Shown: positions 26,711-36,151 of the stretch, in pieces
Numbering within the stretch: position 1 is the first letter of the stretch
Layout: each line of letters begins with the position of its first letter
DNA from: DASVTU01 sp036387415
GTDB lineage: Bacteria > Acidobacteriota > Blastocatellia > Pyrinomonadales > Pyrinomonadaceae
Reading direction: 5' to 3'
Assembly: GCA_036387415.1 (NCBI GenBank)
Contig: DASVTU010000025.1
Span: 52,179-116,178, forward strand
DNA: 64,000 nucleotides
Notes under the pieces: model-generated
Told to the model about the DNA's origin: nothing
The model's database searches: none
Seen by the model: only the letters and a program-made list of their open reading frames with translations
Program-made: the position numbers and the translations under genes

Positions 26711-28726
26711 ATGTCGATGGGCGAAGTGAAGAAAGCCGTTACGGATTTGTTGGCGAACGCGCATTCGCTCGGAGTCAACGAGCACCTCTCAGCGAAGGTC
26801 GATGCGAGCAAGGGCCAAAAAGACACGCCCGTTCCGGGCATTGATGCGACAAGCCGAACGGCGCGCGGCGACGGCGAGAAAATCAAAGGAAAGCCCGACA
26901 AGGCGAGCGTCGGCAGACCCGAAGGCGACGCGCAGGAACATCAAAACAAGCAAGCTAAACTCAAAGAAAATCCCGACCACGACGCACGTCAAGAACGCCC
27001 TTCCGCACACGCCAACTCACTCAAAGAACACGGCAGACTCATCCGCGAACGAATCACACATCCGCAAGGCGAGCGACCCGAACGCCAAGGCAAAGACAAG
27101 ACCTCGCAAACAGGCGAGCGCGGCCAGTCCGAATCTTCAACAAATTCTTCAACAAAATCTTCGGAAAAAGATTCACGCGGGGAAAATTCATCCCATTCGT
27201 TGCGTTCTGGCAACAACGAGAGGACATACGGCAACGGTCACACTCACAACGTCTCGTCCGACGAAGAACACGGCCACGGGCATCAACGCTCGGAAAATCG
27301 CGGGCGACCCGACCGTCCTCAAGGGCAAAGCTCTTTTGGTGATGGCGTCGAGTTTCTGCGAAGCGCAGTCGAACAGAGGGATTTGCCGCCGGAGTTGCGC
27401 GAAGCCGTCAACCGTGTGCTCACGACGTTGGAGCGAAACGGCAACGCTCTTTCCGTCGATGACGCGAAGCTACAGAAGCAAATTGAACACGCCTTCAACT
27501 CGCTGAACCGCGCCACGGAACACGCGTCGAATCGGGCGGGACAGGCGAATGATTCGGTTTACAAGTCGGTTGACAAGCAAATCGGAAACCTAGAACGCTA
27601 CATCGAACGCGTCTTGACGCAGGCGGGTCGCGCATTCGATAGAGCGGGCGTGCCTTCCGCTCCGATTGAAGAAGCCGTACAGCAAACCTTCGACGAACTG
27701 ACCGCCGCACTCAACCTCGGCAAGCACTTCGACCGTTTGGAGAAGACGGGCGGCGAAGTCGTGCGTCGCGCAGAGGCAGCTGTGTGGCGCCTACTTCTGA
27801 ACGAAGCCACGCGCGGGCGTGGCGACACATCGGGCGAGCACGGTCAACCCGTCGGCGTGCAAGGCGGGCGACTTCATCCCGCCGAAATCCTGAGAGATTT
27901 GCGCGCGGGCGCATTTCTACCGACGCAGGAAGCCTCGAATCCTTTTCCTTTGACGGGGCGTGCGCGCGTGGCGACTGAGATGATGGAGTTGATGCGAACG
28001 CTCGACGCCGTTGACCGTTTCATGCGCCAGTTGGAAGCGCAGGGCGGCGGTAGAGGCGGCAACGGAACGGCGGCGAACACGTTCGGTCTGCCGGGTAAAT
28101 CGGCGACGGGCTTGGAGATGGCGGCGTTGGAAGAGTTGTTGGCCTTCTTGCAGCAGCCGACGTTGCCGGGGCGCGCGGGTCGCAATCAGATAGAGGCGTT
28201 TGTCCGCGCGTTGGGCGGCATGTTCGTCGATGCACATGGACAGACGTTGCTGGCGGCGCCGGACGGCACGCCGCTCAAACTAGACAAGATGCTGTGGCTC
28301 AGCACGGCGGGCGGTCTCATCGGTTCATCGTTTGAAGGGGAACTATTTCCCGTGCGTCTCTCGCCACTCATCGTTCACGGCTTCGACGCCATCTACTCCC
28401 TAATCGGTTTCGATGGTCGCACACTCAACGCGCCGCGCTACGCCGCCGTGCAAGTGCAGGTCAACGGTTCGGAGATGGAATGGGTGTTCGGGCAAAAGCC
28501 GTTCACCGAAGGCTGGATGCGCGCACTCATTGAACGTCTGAAAGACTCCGCCGTGCCCGACCACAATTTGCTCGGAGAGATGTTGGAAGAAGCACTGGTT
28601 GACAGTCGCTTTCACGCGATTCTTCTTCAAGGGACGGTGGACGAAGGCGTCGCCGTGGCCGATTCCTTCTCGGTGACAAGACTGCTGCCCGAAGCCTCCG
28701 GCCAGATAGCGTTTGAACCCGCGTAA
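26711..28726 (+). CDS. Large unknown protein, candidate T3SS-exported protein
   Basis: 671 residues, no signal peptide. Residues 1-40 form a short helical start, 50-210 are highly charged and disordered (Lys, Glu, His, Arg, Ser), 210-350 are helical (LRSAVEQRDLPPELREAVNR; ALSVDDAKLQKQIEHAFNSL), and 390-671 look like one or two folded domains (FVRALGGMFVDAHGQTLLAA; GFDAIYSLIGFDGRTLNAPR). I recognise no family. It sits between the lytic transglycosylase and an Imm49-like gene. A toxin or effector with an immunity partner, or a large needle-associated protein, are both possible. The frame is continuous with codon use like its neighbours. Confidence 0.7.
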   Translation: MSMGEVKKAVTDLLANAHSLGVNEHLSAKVDASKGQKDTPVPGIDATSRTARGDGEKIKGKPDKASVGRPEGDAQEHQNKQAKLKENPDHDARQERPSAHANSLKEHGRLIRERITHPQGERPERQGKDKTSQTGERGQSESSTNSSTKSSEKDSRGENSSHSLRSGNNERTYGNGHTHNVSSDEEHGHGHQRSENRGRPDRPQGQSSFGDGVEFLRSAVEQRDLPPELREAVNRVLTTLERNGNALSVDDAKLQKQIEHAFNSLNRATEHASNRAGQANDSVYKSVDKQIGNLERYIERVLTQAGRAFDRAGVPSAPIEEAVQQTFDELTAALNLGKHFDRLEKTGGEVVRRAEAAVWRLLLNEATRGRGDTSGEHGQPVGVQGGRLHPAEILRDLRAGAFLPTQEASNPFPLTGRARVATEMMELMRTLDAVDRFMRQLEAQGGGRGGNGTAANTFGLPGKSATGLEMAALEELLAFLQQPTLPGRAGRNQIEAFVRALGGMFVDAHGQTLLAAPDGTPLKLDKMLWLSTAGGLIGSSFEGELFPVRLSPLIVHGFDAIYSLIGFDGRTLNAPRYAAVQVQVNGSEMEWVFGQKPFTEGWMRALIERLKDSAVPDHNLLGEMLEEALVDSRFHAILLQGTVDEGVAVADSFSVTRLLPEASGQIAFEPA

Positions 28727-28801
28727 GCGCAACGCGCCGTCGCTTTGTGCATCAAACATCCTCGCCCCTATATCTCGGACGTTCAAAAGTTCAAGCCACG
28801 C

Positions 28802-29713
28802 ATGTCTGCATTCGATTACACACACGCGCGACGACGCGACTACGACCTCCGTTCTATAGAACATGAGCGACGCATGCTCGCGGAGTACAGGCGGCGGGAG
28901 GCGGGCGACGCGACGCTGCTGCAACCGCTCGCCAATGCATGCCGTCGTGCTGCTGCCTTTGAATGGCAACTCTTCACGGAAGCCGACACTGTGCGCCGTC
29001 TCTGGGGCGAGAGCGCGCGTGCACTCGCGCAGGGCTTCACACGCCGACGCGCAGGCTTCGACCCCAGTCCAGACCAATTCACGCTCGCGCTTCATCTCGC
29101 CATCGCCGCACGCGAAGGCGATGCCTTCACGTCGCTCGCGCTCGCTGCACCTAACTTGCGCGCGGGCGTCTTGCGCGAAGCGCGTGCCTTCCATGATTCG
29201 CGCGCACACTTTCATCTGGCAGAAGGTTATGCGCTCGTCGCGCGTGCACTCGTCGAGCGAGAGTCGGAGACGGCGCTTCAGGCCGTGGAAATACTCGATG
29301 CAGCGCGCGAGGAGAGCGATTTCGGTTGGTGGTCGAGACACTTTCCCAACGCACTGGAAGCCGCTTGGCGCATGAGCGAACACGAAACAGTCTGCGTGCT
29401 GCTCGGCGCGGTCGCGCGTCGCATCATCGAAAATTTGCCCGAAGCCGGAGACGTGCAGACGGAACAAAGCGAGGAACTGGCCGAGAGGTTTGCGAGAGTG
29501 ACGGATGAAACGTTGCTGCGTCTCGACAAGTTTGTCGAACGCGACCGCAATCATCATCCGAAACTTTACGTATGGTTGCCGGGACTGGCGTTGTGCGCGT
29601 TGGCCGCGAGCGCGGGACTCCCGATGCACTGGCTGGAAGAACGCCACGCCTCACACTTCAACGGCTACGAACGACTCCCGTCCGCGCTGCTCCGAAGCAC
29701 AACTCAAAACTAA
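28802..29713 (+). CDS. Helical protein, possibly Imm49-like immunity protein
   Basis: 303 residues from the ATG at 28802; an in-frame TTG at 28745 is possible. It is all-helical, with no signal peptide. The layout (an N-terminal charged helix, a middle helical array such as LAEGYALVARALVERESETA, and a C-terminal LPGLALCALAASAGLPM segment followed by a Leu-Pro-x-Ala-Leu-Leu end) resembles the Imm49 immunity family of polymorphic toxin systems. This is from memory of the family shape, not a firm match. It lies 75 bases after the 671-residue gene on the same strand. If correct, that gene would be the toxin. Otherwise it is an unknown T3SS-linked protein. Confidence 0.6.
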   Translation: MSAFDYTHARRRDYDLRSIEHERRMLAEYRRREAGDATLLQPLANACRRAAAFEWQLFTEADTVRRLWGESARALAQGFTRRRAGFDPSPDQFTLALHLAIAAREGDAFTSLALAAPNLRAGVLREARAFHDSRAHFHLAEGYALVARALVERESETALQAVEILDAAREESDFGWWSRHFPNALEAAWRMSEHETVCVLLGAVARRIIENLPEAGDVQTEQSEELAERFARVTDETLLRLDKFVERDRNHHPKLYVWLPGLALCALAASAGLPMHWLEERHASHFNGYERLPSALLRSTTQN

Positions 29714-29747
29714 ATTGCTCGCTACTATTGCTCGCTGCTGCTGCCGC

Positions 29748-31946
29748 TTAAAAATTTTCGGCGAGGGCGGCGGAACGCGTGGGAGCGATGCCTTCATTGT
29801 CGGAGAGGAAGGCAGGCGATTGGAGCGCGGCGCGCATGGAGATGCGTCCGACGGGTTGGACGTTGAGTTCGGGAGCGAGTTCTTGATAGGAAAGGACGCT
29901 CAAGGTCGGGAATTCGAGTTCGACCATCTTGCGGACGAAACGACGCAATTCCATGTCTGTGATGATGACGGGCTTTTGTGCAGTGGGCGGCAGATTGGCA
30001 ATCTCGCGTCGGAGTGCTTCGAGAATGTCGTGCGCGATGGCGGGGTCGAGCGAGAGAAAGGAGCCGGTGGATGTGCGTCGAATCGCGCCGCGAATCACGT
30101 CTTCGATTTCGGGGTCGAGCAGATAGACAAAGAGCGTGTCGCGGCCTTCGGTGAAGCGATAGGAGATGTAGCGTTTCATCGAGGAGCGGACGTATTCGGT
30201 CAGCATCACCGTGTCTTTTTCGATGCGACCCCACTCGGAGAGCGCGTCGAGGATTGATTTCACATCGCGAATCGAAACGCCTTCCTGTACGAGTCGCTGC
30301 AACACGTCGGTGAACTGGTGAATCGTGACCACCTTCGGCACTACTTCTTCGACGAGTTTGGGCACGCCGCGCGCAGTGAAGTCGAGCAGCGCCTGCGCCT
30401 CTTGAATCCCGACGAACTCATGCGCGTATTTCTTCATCACGCGCGACAGATGCAGAGAGATAACTTCGGCAGGCTCCCACACCTTGAGTCCGGCGAGTTC
30501 AGCGACGGCGCGTTGTTGCGCGGGAATCCATGCGCCGGGTTTCAAGTCGGCGGGGTTGAGCACGTTTTCGCCGTCGAGGTTGAAGATGCGAATGTTCTCG
30601 GCGGAATCGTTAACGTAGACGCAATCGTGGCGGACGCGCCCGCGTGCGACGGGCACTTCCTTGAGCGCGATGAAATATTCGTCGGGCTTGAGCGGCGCGT
30701 TGCCGCTCACGTAGATGCTCGGCAGCAGCACGCCGAGGTCGTAATAAATGGCGGTGCGGAGTTGCGGCAACTCTTCGCGGAAACGCGCGCCGGAGAGCGT
30801 CGCCTTGTCGATGAAAGGCGTGAGTTCGGTGCTGACGACGACGGCGAGCGGCACGGCGAATGTCGGTTGCACATCGTCTTGCCCGCTCGTCGCTCCGGTC
30901 TTGGCGAGTCGTTCCGCTTCCTCGCGCGCACGCTTCTGTTGCGTACGGTAGAGTGTGAAAGCGATGAAGGCGAGCAAGGCACCGCCGATGAAGAAGGGGA
31001 TGTGCAGACCGGGAATGAGCGCGAGCACAAGGAGCAACGCGGCGGCGACGGCGACGGGTCGCGGGTTGGCGAGTAGTTGGAGACTGATGTCCGTGCCGAC
31101 GTTTGAATTATCGTCGTCGGAATTGACGCGCGTCACGACGATGCCCGCCGAGACTGTTATCAACATCGACGAGATGATGGCCGCCAGCCCGTCGCCGATG
31201 GTCATGACGGTGAAACGTTGCGCCGCTTCGCCGATGGGCATGCCCTTGTCGAGCACGCCGATGGCGAGTCCGGCGACGCTGTTAATCAACGCGATGACGA
31301 TGGTGGCAATGGAATCGCCTTTGACGAATTTCATCGCGCCGTCCATCGCGCCGTAGAGTTGCGATTCCTTCTGCAAGGCGGAGCGCATCTGCCGCGCGTT
31401 CTCCTGCGAGATAAGGCCGGAACGCATATCTGCGTCGATGGACATCTGCTTGCCTGGCATGGCATCAAGCGTGAAGCGCGCGGCTACCTCCGCGACGCGT
31501 TCCGAACCCTTCGCCACGACGATGAACTGCACCACCAGAATCATCAAAAACATCACCGCGCCGACAATCAGATTATTGCTGCCGCTGAATCTGCCGAGCG
31601 TTTCAATCACGTCGCCCGCGTAGCCGTGGACGAGGATGCTGCGCGAGACGGAGACGCTCAGGCAAAGTCGGAAAAGAGTTGTGAGCAGCAGGATGGTCGG
31701 GTAAGAGGTCAACTGCAAAGGCGTCGAGATGTAGAGCGAACTGGCGAGGACGACGAAGGAGATGCCGAGATTGAGAACGAGCAACGCGGAGATGAGCGGC
31801 GTCGGGAGCGGGACGAAGAGTGTTCCGATGGCGAGCATGACGGCGACGGGCAGCAGCAAGTCGCTGTGGCGCGACAACACTTGAAGCATGTTGCCGTTGC
31901 GTATCTCGCCCCACAGTTGTGCCAGTCGCTTCAAAAGACTGTCCAT
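29748..31946 (-). CDS. sctV: T3SS major export gate protein SctV (FlhA family)
   Basis: 732 residues from the ATG at 31946 with AGGTGG upstream; a GTG at 31955 is an alternative. The first half has seven to eight membrane helices and the FHIPEP signature region: LFRLCLSVSVSRSILVHGYA, VVAKGSERVAEVAARFTLDA and MPGKQMSIDADMRSG. The cytosolic domain (about 370-732) has the usual subdomains and ends in a variable tail. SctV forms the nonameric gate that receives chaperone-substrate complexes. It is 18 bases downstream of sctD on the minus strand and clearly co-transcribed with it. Confidence 0.96.
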   Translation of the reverse strand: MDSLLKRLAQLWGEIRNGNMLQVLSRHSDLLLPVAVMLAIGTLFVPLPTPLISALLVLNLGISFVVLASSLYISTPLQLTSYPTILLLTTLFRLCLSVSVSRSILVHGYAGDVIETLGRFSGSNNLIVGAVMFLMILVVQFIVVAKGSERVAEVAARFTLDAMPGKQMSIDADMRSGLISQENARQMRSALQKESQLYGAMDGAMKFVKGDSIATIVIALINSVAGLAIGVLDKGMPIGEAAQRFTVMTIGDGLAAIISSMLITVSAGIVVTRVNSDDDNSNVGTDISLQLLANPRPVAVAAALLLVLALIPGLHIPFFIGGALLAFIAFTLYRTQQKRAREEAERLAKTGATSGQDDVQPTFAVPLAVVVSTELTPFIDKATLSGARFREELPQLRTAIYYDLGVLLPSIYVSGNAPLKPDEYFIALKEVPVARGRVRHDCVYVNDSAENIRIFNLDGENVLNPADLKPGAWIPAQQRAVAELAGLKVWEPAEVISLHLSRVMKKYAHEFVGIQEAQALLDFTARGVPKLVEEVVPKVVTIHQFTDVLQRLVQEGVSIRDVKSILDALSEWGRIEKDTVMLTEYVRSSMKRYISYRFTEGRDTLFVYLLDPEIEDVIRGAIRRTSTGSFLSLDPAIAHDILEALRREIANLPPTAQKPVIITDMELRRFVRKMVELEFPTLSVLSYQELAPELNVQPVGRISMRAALQSPAFLSDNEGIAPTRSAALAENF

Positions 31947-31964
31947 ACTTGCCACCTACACCGT

Positions 31965-33053
31965 CTACAAATATTCCAGCACCAAAAAGACCAGCGCCGC
32001 CGTGAACAGTGTTCCGGCAATCATGATGAGCACTTCATACAAGGTGAAATAACCGAAGAACCTATGGTCAGAACTCGGCCAACTAGAACGCATGGTGACC
32101 GTCTGCGCCTGTGTCGTGGCGACGGGGAGCGCCGATTGCGACGTGCGCGCCAGTTGCGCGGCCATCTCGGCGGGCGGTTGGAGCGAGACGGGCGGCGGCA
32201 ATTTTTGCGGCAAGAGCGTGTCGAGCACGACGAGCGATGCGGGTTCGTGAAAAATCAGGATGCAATTATTTTGCGCCGCCGTTTGTGCGGTGGGAATCAG
32301 CATGAGTCGGTCGCCGTCGCGCAGCCGTCGCACGCTCTCGACGGGTTCGCCGTTGACCGCCACCATCCCGACGCCCTGCGTCTCAATGATGACGCCGCTC
32401 CAATCTTTACGCATGATGCCCCGCACGGTTTGGAGTGTGGCGGCGTCGAATGAGAGGTTTTGTCCCGTGGCATCCCAACCAAGCGACATCTCGGCGCTGT
32501 CGATGGCGACGCGCCGACCGTTCTGTCGCCCGCCTTCGACGACGAAATAAAAAGTATCCTCCTCGGTGCGGAGGCTGTCGAGAATCGCCGCGAAACTGCG
32601 CGTACGCGTCTCTTCATCCTCGGACGGAGCGAGGGTTTGCAGCGTTGCGTCGTCGGTCGCACTGAGACTGTCGTCGAATTCGCCTTCGCCCGTAAAGGCG
32701 CGATTCTGCGTGGGTTCGGGCGTTTGGGGGAGGTCGGCGTCGGTGTCTGGAAGCGTAATCGTGATAACGTAGTTGCCGATGCGGAGGCGGTCTTGGGAGG
32801 CGAGCGGGCGGCGCATCTCGCGTGCGAGTGGTTCATCGTTGAGACGCGTGCCGTCGGCGCGGTTGATGAGCAGCATCTGGCCGTCTTCGTTGATGATGAT
32901 GGCCTGTTCGGGCGCAATCCCCGCGCCATTGAGACAGAGAGAGGCTGCCGCGTCACTGCCGATGGTAATGATAGGCCCGTCAAACAGTCTCGCATCGTGG
33001 GGCGGAGTGTCGGGCGCGTCCCCATTACGATTGATGGTCAGTTTAATCGCCAT
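31965..33053 (-). CDS. sctD: FHA-domain inner-ring protein SctD, tail-anchored and short
   Basis: 362 residues from the ATG at 33053; an ATG at 33077 would add 8. Two FHA-like beta sandwiches are visible: about 25-95 (ITIGSDAAASLCLNG; GQMLLINRADGTRLND) and about 165-275 (YFVVEGGRQNGRRVAIDSAE; VAVNGEPVESVRRLRDGDRL). One membrane helix (about 340-360) ends the protein. SctD normally has cytosolic FHA, membrane helix, then three periplasmic ring domains. Here the periplasmic part is absent, with only one or two residues after the helix. The stop is clean and the next gene is 18 bases away, so this is not a frameshift. SctD function is inferred from the FHA plus membrane plan and linkage to sctV. 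Confidence 0.7.
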   Translation of the reverse strand: MAIKLTINRNGDAPDTPPHDARLFDGPIITIGSDAAASLCLNGAGIAPEQAIIINEDGQMLLINRADGTRLNDEPLAREMRRPLASQDRLRIGNYVITITLPDTDADLPQTPEPTQNRAFTGEGEFDDSLSATDDATLQTLAPSEDEETRTRSFAAILDSLRTEEDTFYFVVEGGRQNGRRVAIDSAEMSLGWDATGQNLSFDAATLQTVRGIMRKDWSGVIIETQGVGMVAVNGEPVESVRRLRDGDRLMLIPTAQTAAQNNCILIFHEPASLVVLDTLLPQKLPPPVSLQPPAEMAAQLARTSQSALPVATTQAQTVTMRSSWPSSDHRFFGYFTLYEVLIMIAGTLFTAALVFLVLEYL

Positions 33054-33252
33054 GCCAGCCGTGAGGAGCATCATCATACTTCACTGCCAACCGCACGCGC
33101 CGCCATCGTGGCGAGAGGGAATTCTCTCGTCGGCGCTGTGGCCGTTGGCAATCGCTCCGACTATTTGACATCATCTGCGTGGCTTAATACTATCACACCG
33201 CCACTTCCCCATAATAACCGAATCCTGCTGAAACCTTCAGAGGAGGCGCGAG

Positions 33253-33585
33253 ATGAACAAGCCGATTTCCACTCCATCGGGCGACCACAACAACTCTTCC
33301 TCAAACGTCGCCGCTCCGAACGATAACTATACAGACCTCTCATCGCTCTTTCATTATCCCTCGCTCGGACGCCTGTTTGAGGGCGCGACGAGCGCATCGG
33401 CACTCGCGGAAATGCGCTCGCGTCTCACGCGGAGCCATCAGGAATTGGAGCGCGTCGTCCGTCAGGGCACGCCAGAAGACGCCGCACGCGCCACACGCGC
33501 CGCACGCGCCTACGCCGTCACCCTCTCGCTCCTCGACGAACTCGAAAAATTACAACGCGCTGGCGGCGGTGCGACGACAAAATAA
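33253..33585 (+). CDS. Small helical protein in T3SS locus
   Basis: 110 residues. A polar disordered N-terminus of about 35 residues leads into two helices: ALAEMRSRLTRSHQELERVV and a RAYAVTLSLLDELEKLQRAG stretch. GGAGG precedes the ATG at 33253. The size and two-helix form resemble small T3SS chaperones or SctE-type (YscE-like) needle co-chaperones, but no specific family is recognised. It is divergent from sctD and upstream of a candidate translocator. Confidence 0.6.
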   Translation: MNKPISTPSGDHNNSSSNVAAPNDNYTDLSSLFHYPSLGRLFEGATSASALAEMRSRLTRSHQELERVVRQGTPEDAARATRAARAYAVTLSLLDELEKLQRAGGGATTK

Positions 33586-33641
33586 GAATTTTACGTTGCG
33601 GATGTAAATTTTCAGCGACCAAAAAAATTTCGGCGCGAGAG

Positions 33642-33668
33642 GAAACATTTTCCGCGAAACGCCGATAA
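33642..33668 (+). promoter_or_regulatory. Sigma-28-type promoter (site B)
   Basis: GAAACATT, 11 bases, GCCGATAA; a perfect -10. It lies 108 bases upstream of the 33777 gene. Confidence 0.75.
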
Positions 33669-33776
33669 TTAGACCGACAGCGGAAATTCGCTTAAAATAA
33701 GCCCCTGATGAAATTTCAAAAATTTGCTGCGAGCCACTATCTCCGGCATTTTGTTAAAGTTAGGGAGGGGAAGTAA

Positions 33777-34163
33777 ATGGCTATCAACAACGATGCGATG
33801 ATTAGTCCGATGCCGACCGTGCAGCCGCAGACACCGACCATGCCGTCGGCTCTGCCGCCGATTCAGCAACAACCGAAGGAGCCGGGAAAATTTTCCAAGA
33901 TTTTCGGCGGCATCGTCGGCGGGGCGTTGAACATCGTCGCGCCGGGCGTCGGCGGTCTCATCGGCAGCTTCATCAATCGCGGCGGCGGTGTCGATACGAC
34001 CAATGTCCAGTCGATGCTCGACAGGCAGATGCAACAGTCGATGAACATGCTCGCCATACAGAACCGCGTGCAATCGCAGACGCAGGAATTCACCACCGTC
34101 TCGAATCTTTTGAAGGCACGCCACGACGGCGAAATGTCGGCGGTCAACAACTTCAAGGCATAA
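33777..34163 (+). CDS. Small hydrophobic T3SS substrate, candidate translocator
   Basis: 128 residues. The N-terminus is Pro/Met/Gln-rich and disordered. A hydrophobic Gly-rich segment (about 44-68, FGGIVGGALNIVAPGVGGLI) comes next, followed by a long polar helix (about 75-125) ending VNNFKA. GGAGGGG precedes the ATG at 33777. A TPR chaperone gene begins 27 bases downstream. A hydrophobic segment, a helical C-terminus and a SycD-like chaperone form the plan of pore-forming translocators, though this protein is far shorter than YopB/YopD. Its helix also resembles needle or rod subunits. Expressed from a sigma-28-type promoter. Confidence 0.62.
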   Translation: MAINNDAMISPMPTVQPQTPTMPSALPPIQQQPKEPGKFSKIFGGIVGGALNIVAPGVGGLIGSFINRGGGVDTTNVQSMLDRQMQQSMNMLAIQNRVQSQTQEFTTVSNLLKARHDGEMSAVNNFKA

Positions 34164-34190
34164 ACGGACGACGCTTCGGAAGCGAGAGAG

Positions 34191-34622
34191 ATGAAACTGA
34201 GCGACGTAAAGCCGGCGGACGAAGAACTCCGCGTGCTCCTCGAAGCGGGATTTGTGCTGCGCGAGGCGGGCAAACTCGACGAGGCCGAAGAAGTCTTTCG
34301 CGGCGCGATGGAACTGCTGCCACAGTCGGATGTGCCGCGCGTCGCGCTCGGCACGGTGGAGTTGCGGCGCGGTCGTTTCGCCGAAGCGCAGGCCGCTTGC
34401 GACGAGGCTCTGCGTCTGCGTCCTGAAAGTCTCTATGCACGCGTGCATCGCGCCGAGGCGCTTTTGTTTCAACAGTCGCGCGCCGAAGCCGAGGCCGAAC
34501 TTCAGGAGATTATCGAAGCCGACCCCGCCTCGCCACACAGTCGTACGGCGCGTGCGCTCATCGAAGCCGCCGACCTGATTTGTTCCGCGCAGGGCAGTCA
34601 GGCTGTGAGCGGTTTGAAGTAA
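34191..34622 (+). CDS. Small TPR protein, candidate class II T3SS chaperone
   Basis: 143 residues, three TPR-like units: LLEAGFVLREAGKLDEAEEV, VALGTVELRRGRFAEAQAAC and ARVHRAEALLFQQSRAEAEA. This is the SycD/LcrH size and fold. It lies 27 bases after the candidate translocator and is probably its chaperone. Downstream genes include a small unknown and sctU, so the chaperone, substrate and export-switch protein share one transcript. Confidence 0.72.
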   Translation: MKLSDVKPADEELRVLLEAGFVLREAGKLDEAEEVFRGAMELLPQSDVPRVALGTVELRRGRFAEAQAACDEALRLRPESLYARVHRAEALLFQQSRAEAEAELQEIIEADPASPHSRTARALIEAADLICSAQGSQAVSGLK

Positions 34623-34662
34623 AAGCGCGGACGGCTCAAAACGTCTTTAATTGCGAGGGCGC

Positions 34663-35064
34663 ATGAAAATCAAAGGCAGTTCACCCCTGAGCAGCGGCGC
34701 GGAATCGCTTGAGTCGCTAGACCCGCGCGATTTACGCAAAGCCATCGAGAGCGACCGTTTCGCCGCCGCGCTCACGCAATTCGAGGCACAGGCCGGAGCC
34801 ACCGACGGCGCATCCTCAGCCAATAACACCACTCGCGCCGCACTCGAACAGATTGCTAATTCCTCTGACCTCGCCACGGGCGAAGGCGCAGCATCCGCCG
34901 TGCGCGAATCTGCGCGCTACATGATTCGTTCGCGTCTGAGCGATAAATACCGCGACTCCGAGCACGCGCAACGCCTCGTCACAGACCTCAGCGACTACGT
35001 AGCTAACGACCCACTCCTGAAGAACAAATTGCTGTCAATCCTGCACAGAGTACGGACGGGATGA
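34663..35064 (+). CDS. Small unknown protein upstream of sctU
   Basis: 133 residues from the ATG at 34663 with GAGGG at good spacing; an in-frame TTG at 34651 is possible. A disordered, Ser/Ala/Asn-rich N-terminal two-thirds ends in a helix, then RLSDKYRDSEHAQRLVTDLS and a C-terminal LLKNKLLSILHRV. The stop lies one base before the sctU start. The tight spacing indicates a T3SS role. No family recognised. Confidence 0.6.
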   Translation: MKIKGSSPLSSGAESLESLDPRDLRKAIESDRFAAALTQFEAQAGATDGASSANNTTRAALEQIANSSDLATGEGAASAVRESARYMIRSRLSDKYRDSEHAQRLVTDLSDYVANDPLLKNKLLSILHRVRTG

Positions 35065-35065
35065 C

Positions 35066-36151
35066 ATGTCGCGTAGCGGCGAAAAAACCGAACAACCAAC
35101 CGACAAACGCCTGCGCGATGCGCGGCGGCGCGGGCAGGTTGCGAAAAGCCAAGACCTCACTTCCGCCATACTCTTTATCGTCGCCGTCGCAGTCTTCTGG
35201 ATGGCGAGCAGCCGCATGGGCGACTGGCTCGGCGCGAGCATGCACGAACATCTCACCTTTGCCGCATCCTTTCACGGCGTGCTCGACCGCACGACGGCTC
35301 TCGCCGCTCTCATGAACGGCGTCAAGACAATGACGCTGGTGCTGCTGCCGCTTCTCGCCGCCCTATTCGTGATGGCCGCGCTCGTCGCTTACCTGCAAGT
35401 GGGTTCCATCTTCGCTTTTGAATCCGTCAAGCCGAATCTCAACAAACTCAATCCGGCGGAGAGCGCCAAACAAAAATTCTTCAAGGGTCGTCCATACATC
35501 GAACTCGTCAAGACGCTTTTGAAGATGGTGATTGCCGCCACGGTTATCGGCCTTGTGCTCTGGTCTGCGCGCCGCGACCTCATCGAACTGACGCGACAAC
35601 CGATGGTGCGCGTCGCTCCCTATGCGCTCGCGCTCATCTTTGAAATCGGCTTGAAAGTCGGCCTCGCCTTCGTCGCCGTCGGCGTCGCGGACTATTTCTT
35701 GCAACGTTTCCTTTTCCTGCGCGAGATGCGTATGACGAAGCAGGAAGTGAAAGAGGAATGGAAGGAGACGGAAGGGAATCCGGTTTACAAGAGCGCGCGG
35801 CGACAGATGCACCGCGAGATTTTGATGCAGAACATGATGACTGCCGTCAGGCGTGCTGACGTGGTGGTCGTCAATCCAACACACTTAGCCGTCGCGCTCA
35901 AGTATGACCGCGCGGAGATGTCTGCGCCGACGGTGCTAGCGAAGGGCGCGGAACTCATCGCCGCGCGCATACGCGAAGTGGCTGAAGAATCGGACGTGCC
36001 CATCATGCGCGACGTGCCGCTCGCGCGTGCGTTGTACGACCTCGAAATCGACGCAGAGATACCCGACGAACTTTATGAATCGGTGGCGGAAGTTTTGCGT
36101 TGGGTCTATCGACTGGCGGAGGAACGCGGGGAGGTGACGAGTCATGCCTGA
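35066..36151 (+). CDS. sctU: T3SS export switch protein SctU (FlhB family)
   Basis: 361 residues. Four membrane helices lie in the first 210 residues after the conserved KTEQPTDKRLRDARRRGQVA start. The cytosolic domain has the autocleavage motif NPTH at residues 270-273 in VVVNPTHLAVALKYD, and the C-terminal FlhB_C region (KGAELIAARIREVAEESDVP; PLARALYDLE). Cleavage between Asn and Pro switches substrate class together with SctP. The next gene overlaps the 3' end by 8 bases. Confidence is very high; flhB itself is excluded only by context. Confidence 0.96.
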   Translation: MSRSGEKTEQPTDKRLRDARRRGQVAKSQDLTSAILFIVAVAVFWMASSRMGDWLGASMHEHLTFAASFHGVLDRTTALAALMNGVKTMTLVLLPLLAALFVMAALVAYLQVGSIFAFESVKPNLNKLNPAESAKQKFFKGRPYIELVKTLLKMVIAATVIGLVLWSARRDLIELTRQPMVRVAPYALALIFEIGLKVGLAFVAVGVADYFLQRFLFLREMRMTKQEVKEEWKETEGNPVYKSARRQMHREILMQNMMTAVRRADVVVVNPTHLAVALKYDRAEMSAPTVLAKGAELIAARIREVAEESDVPIMRDVPLARALYDLEIDAEIPDELYESVAEVLRWVYRLAEERGEVTSHA

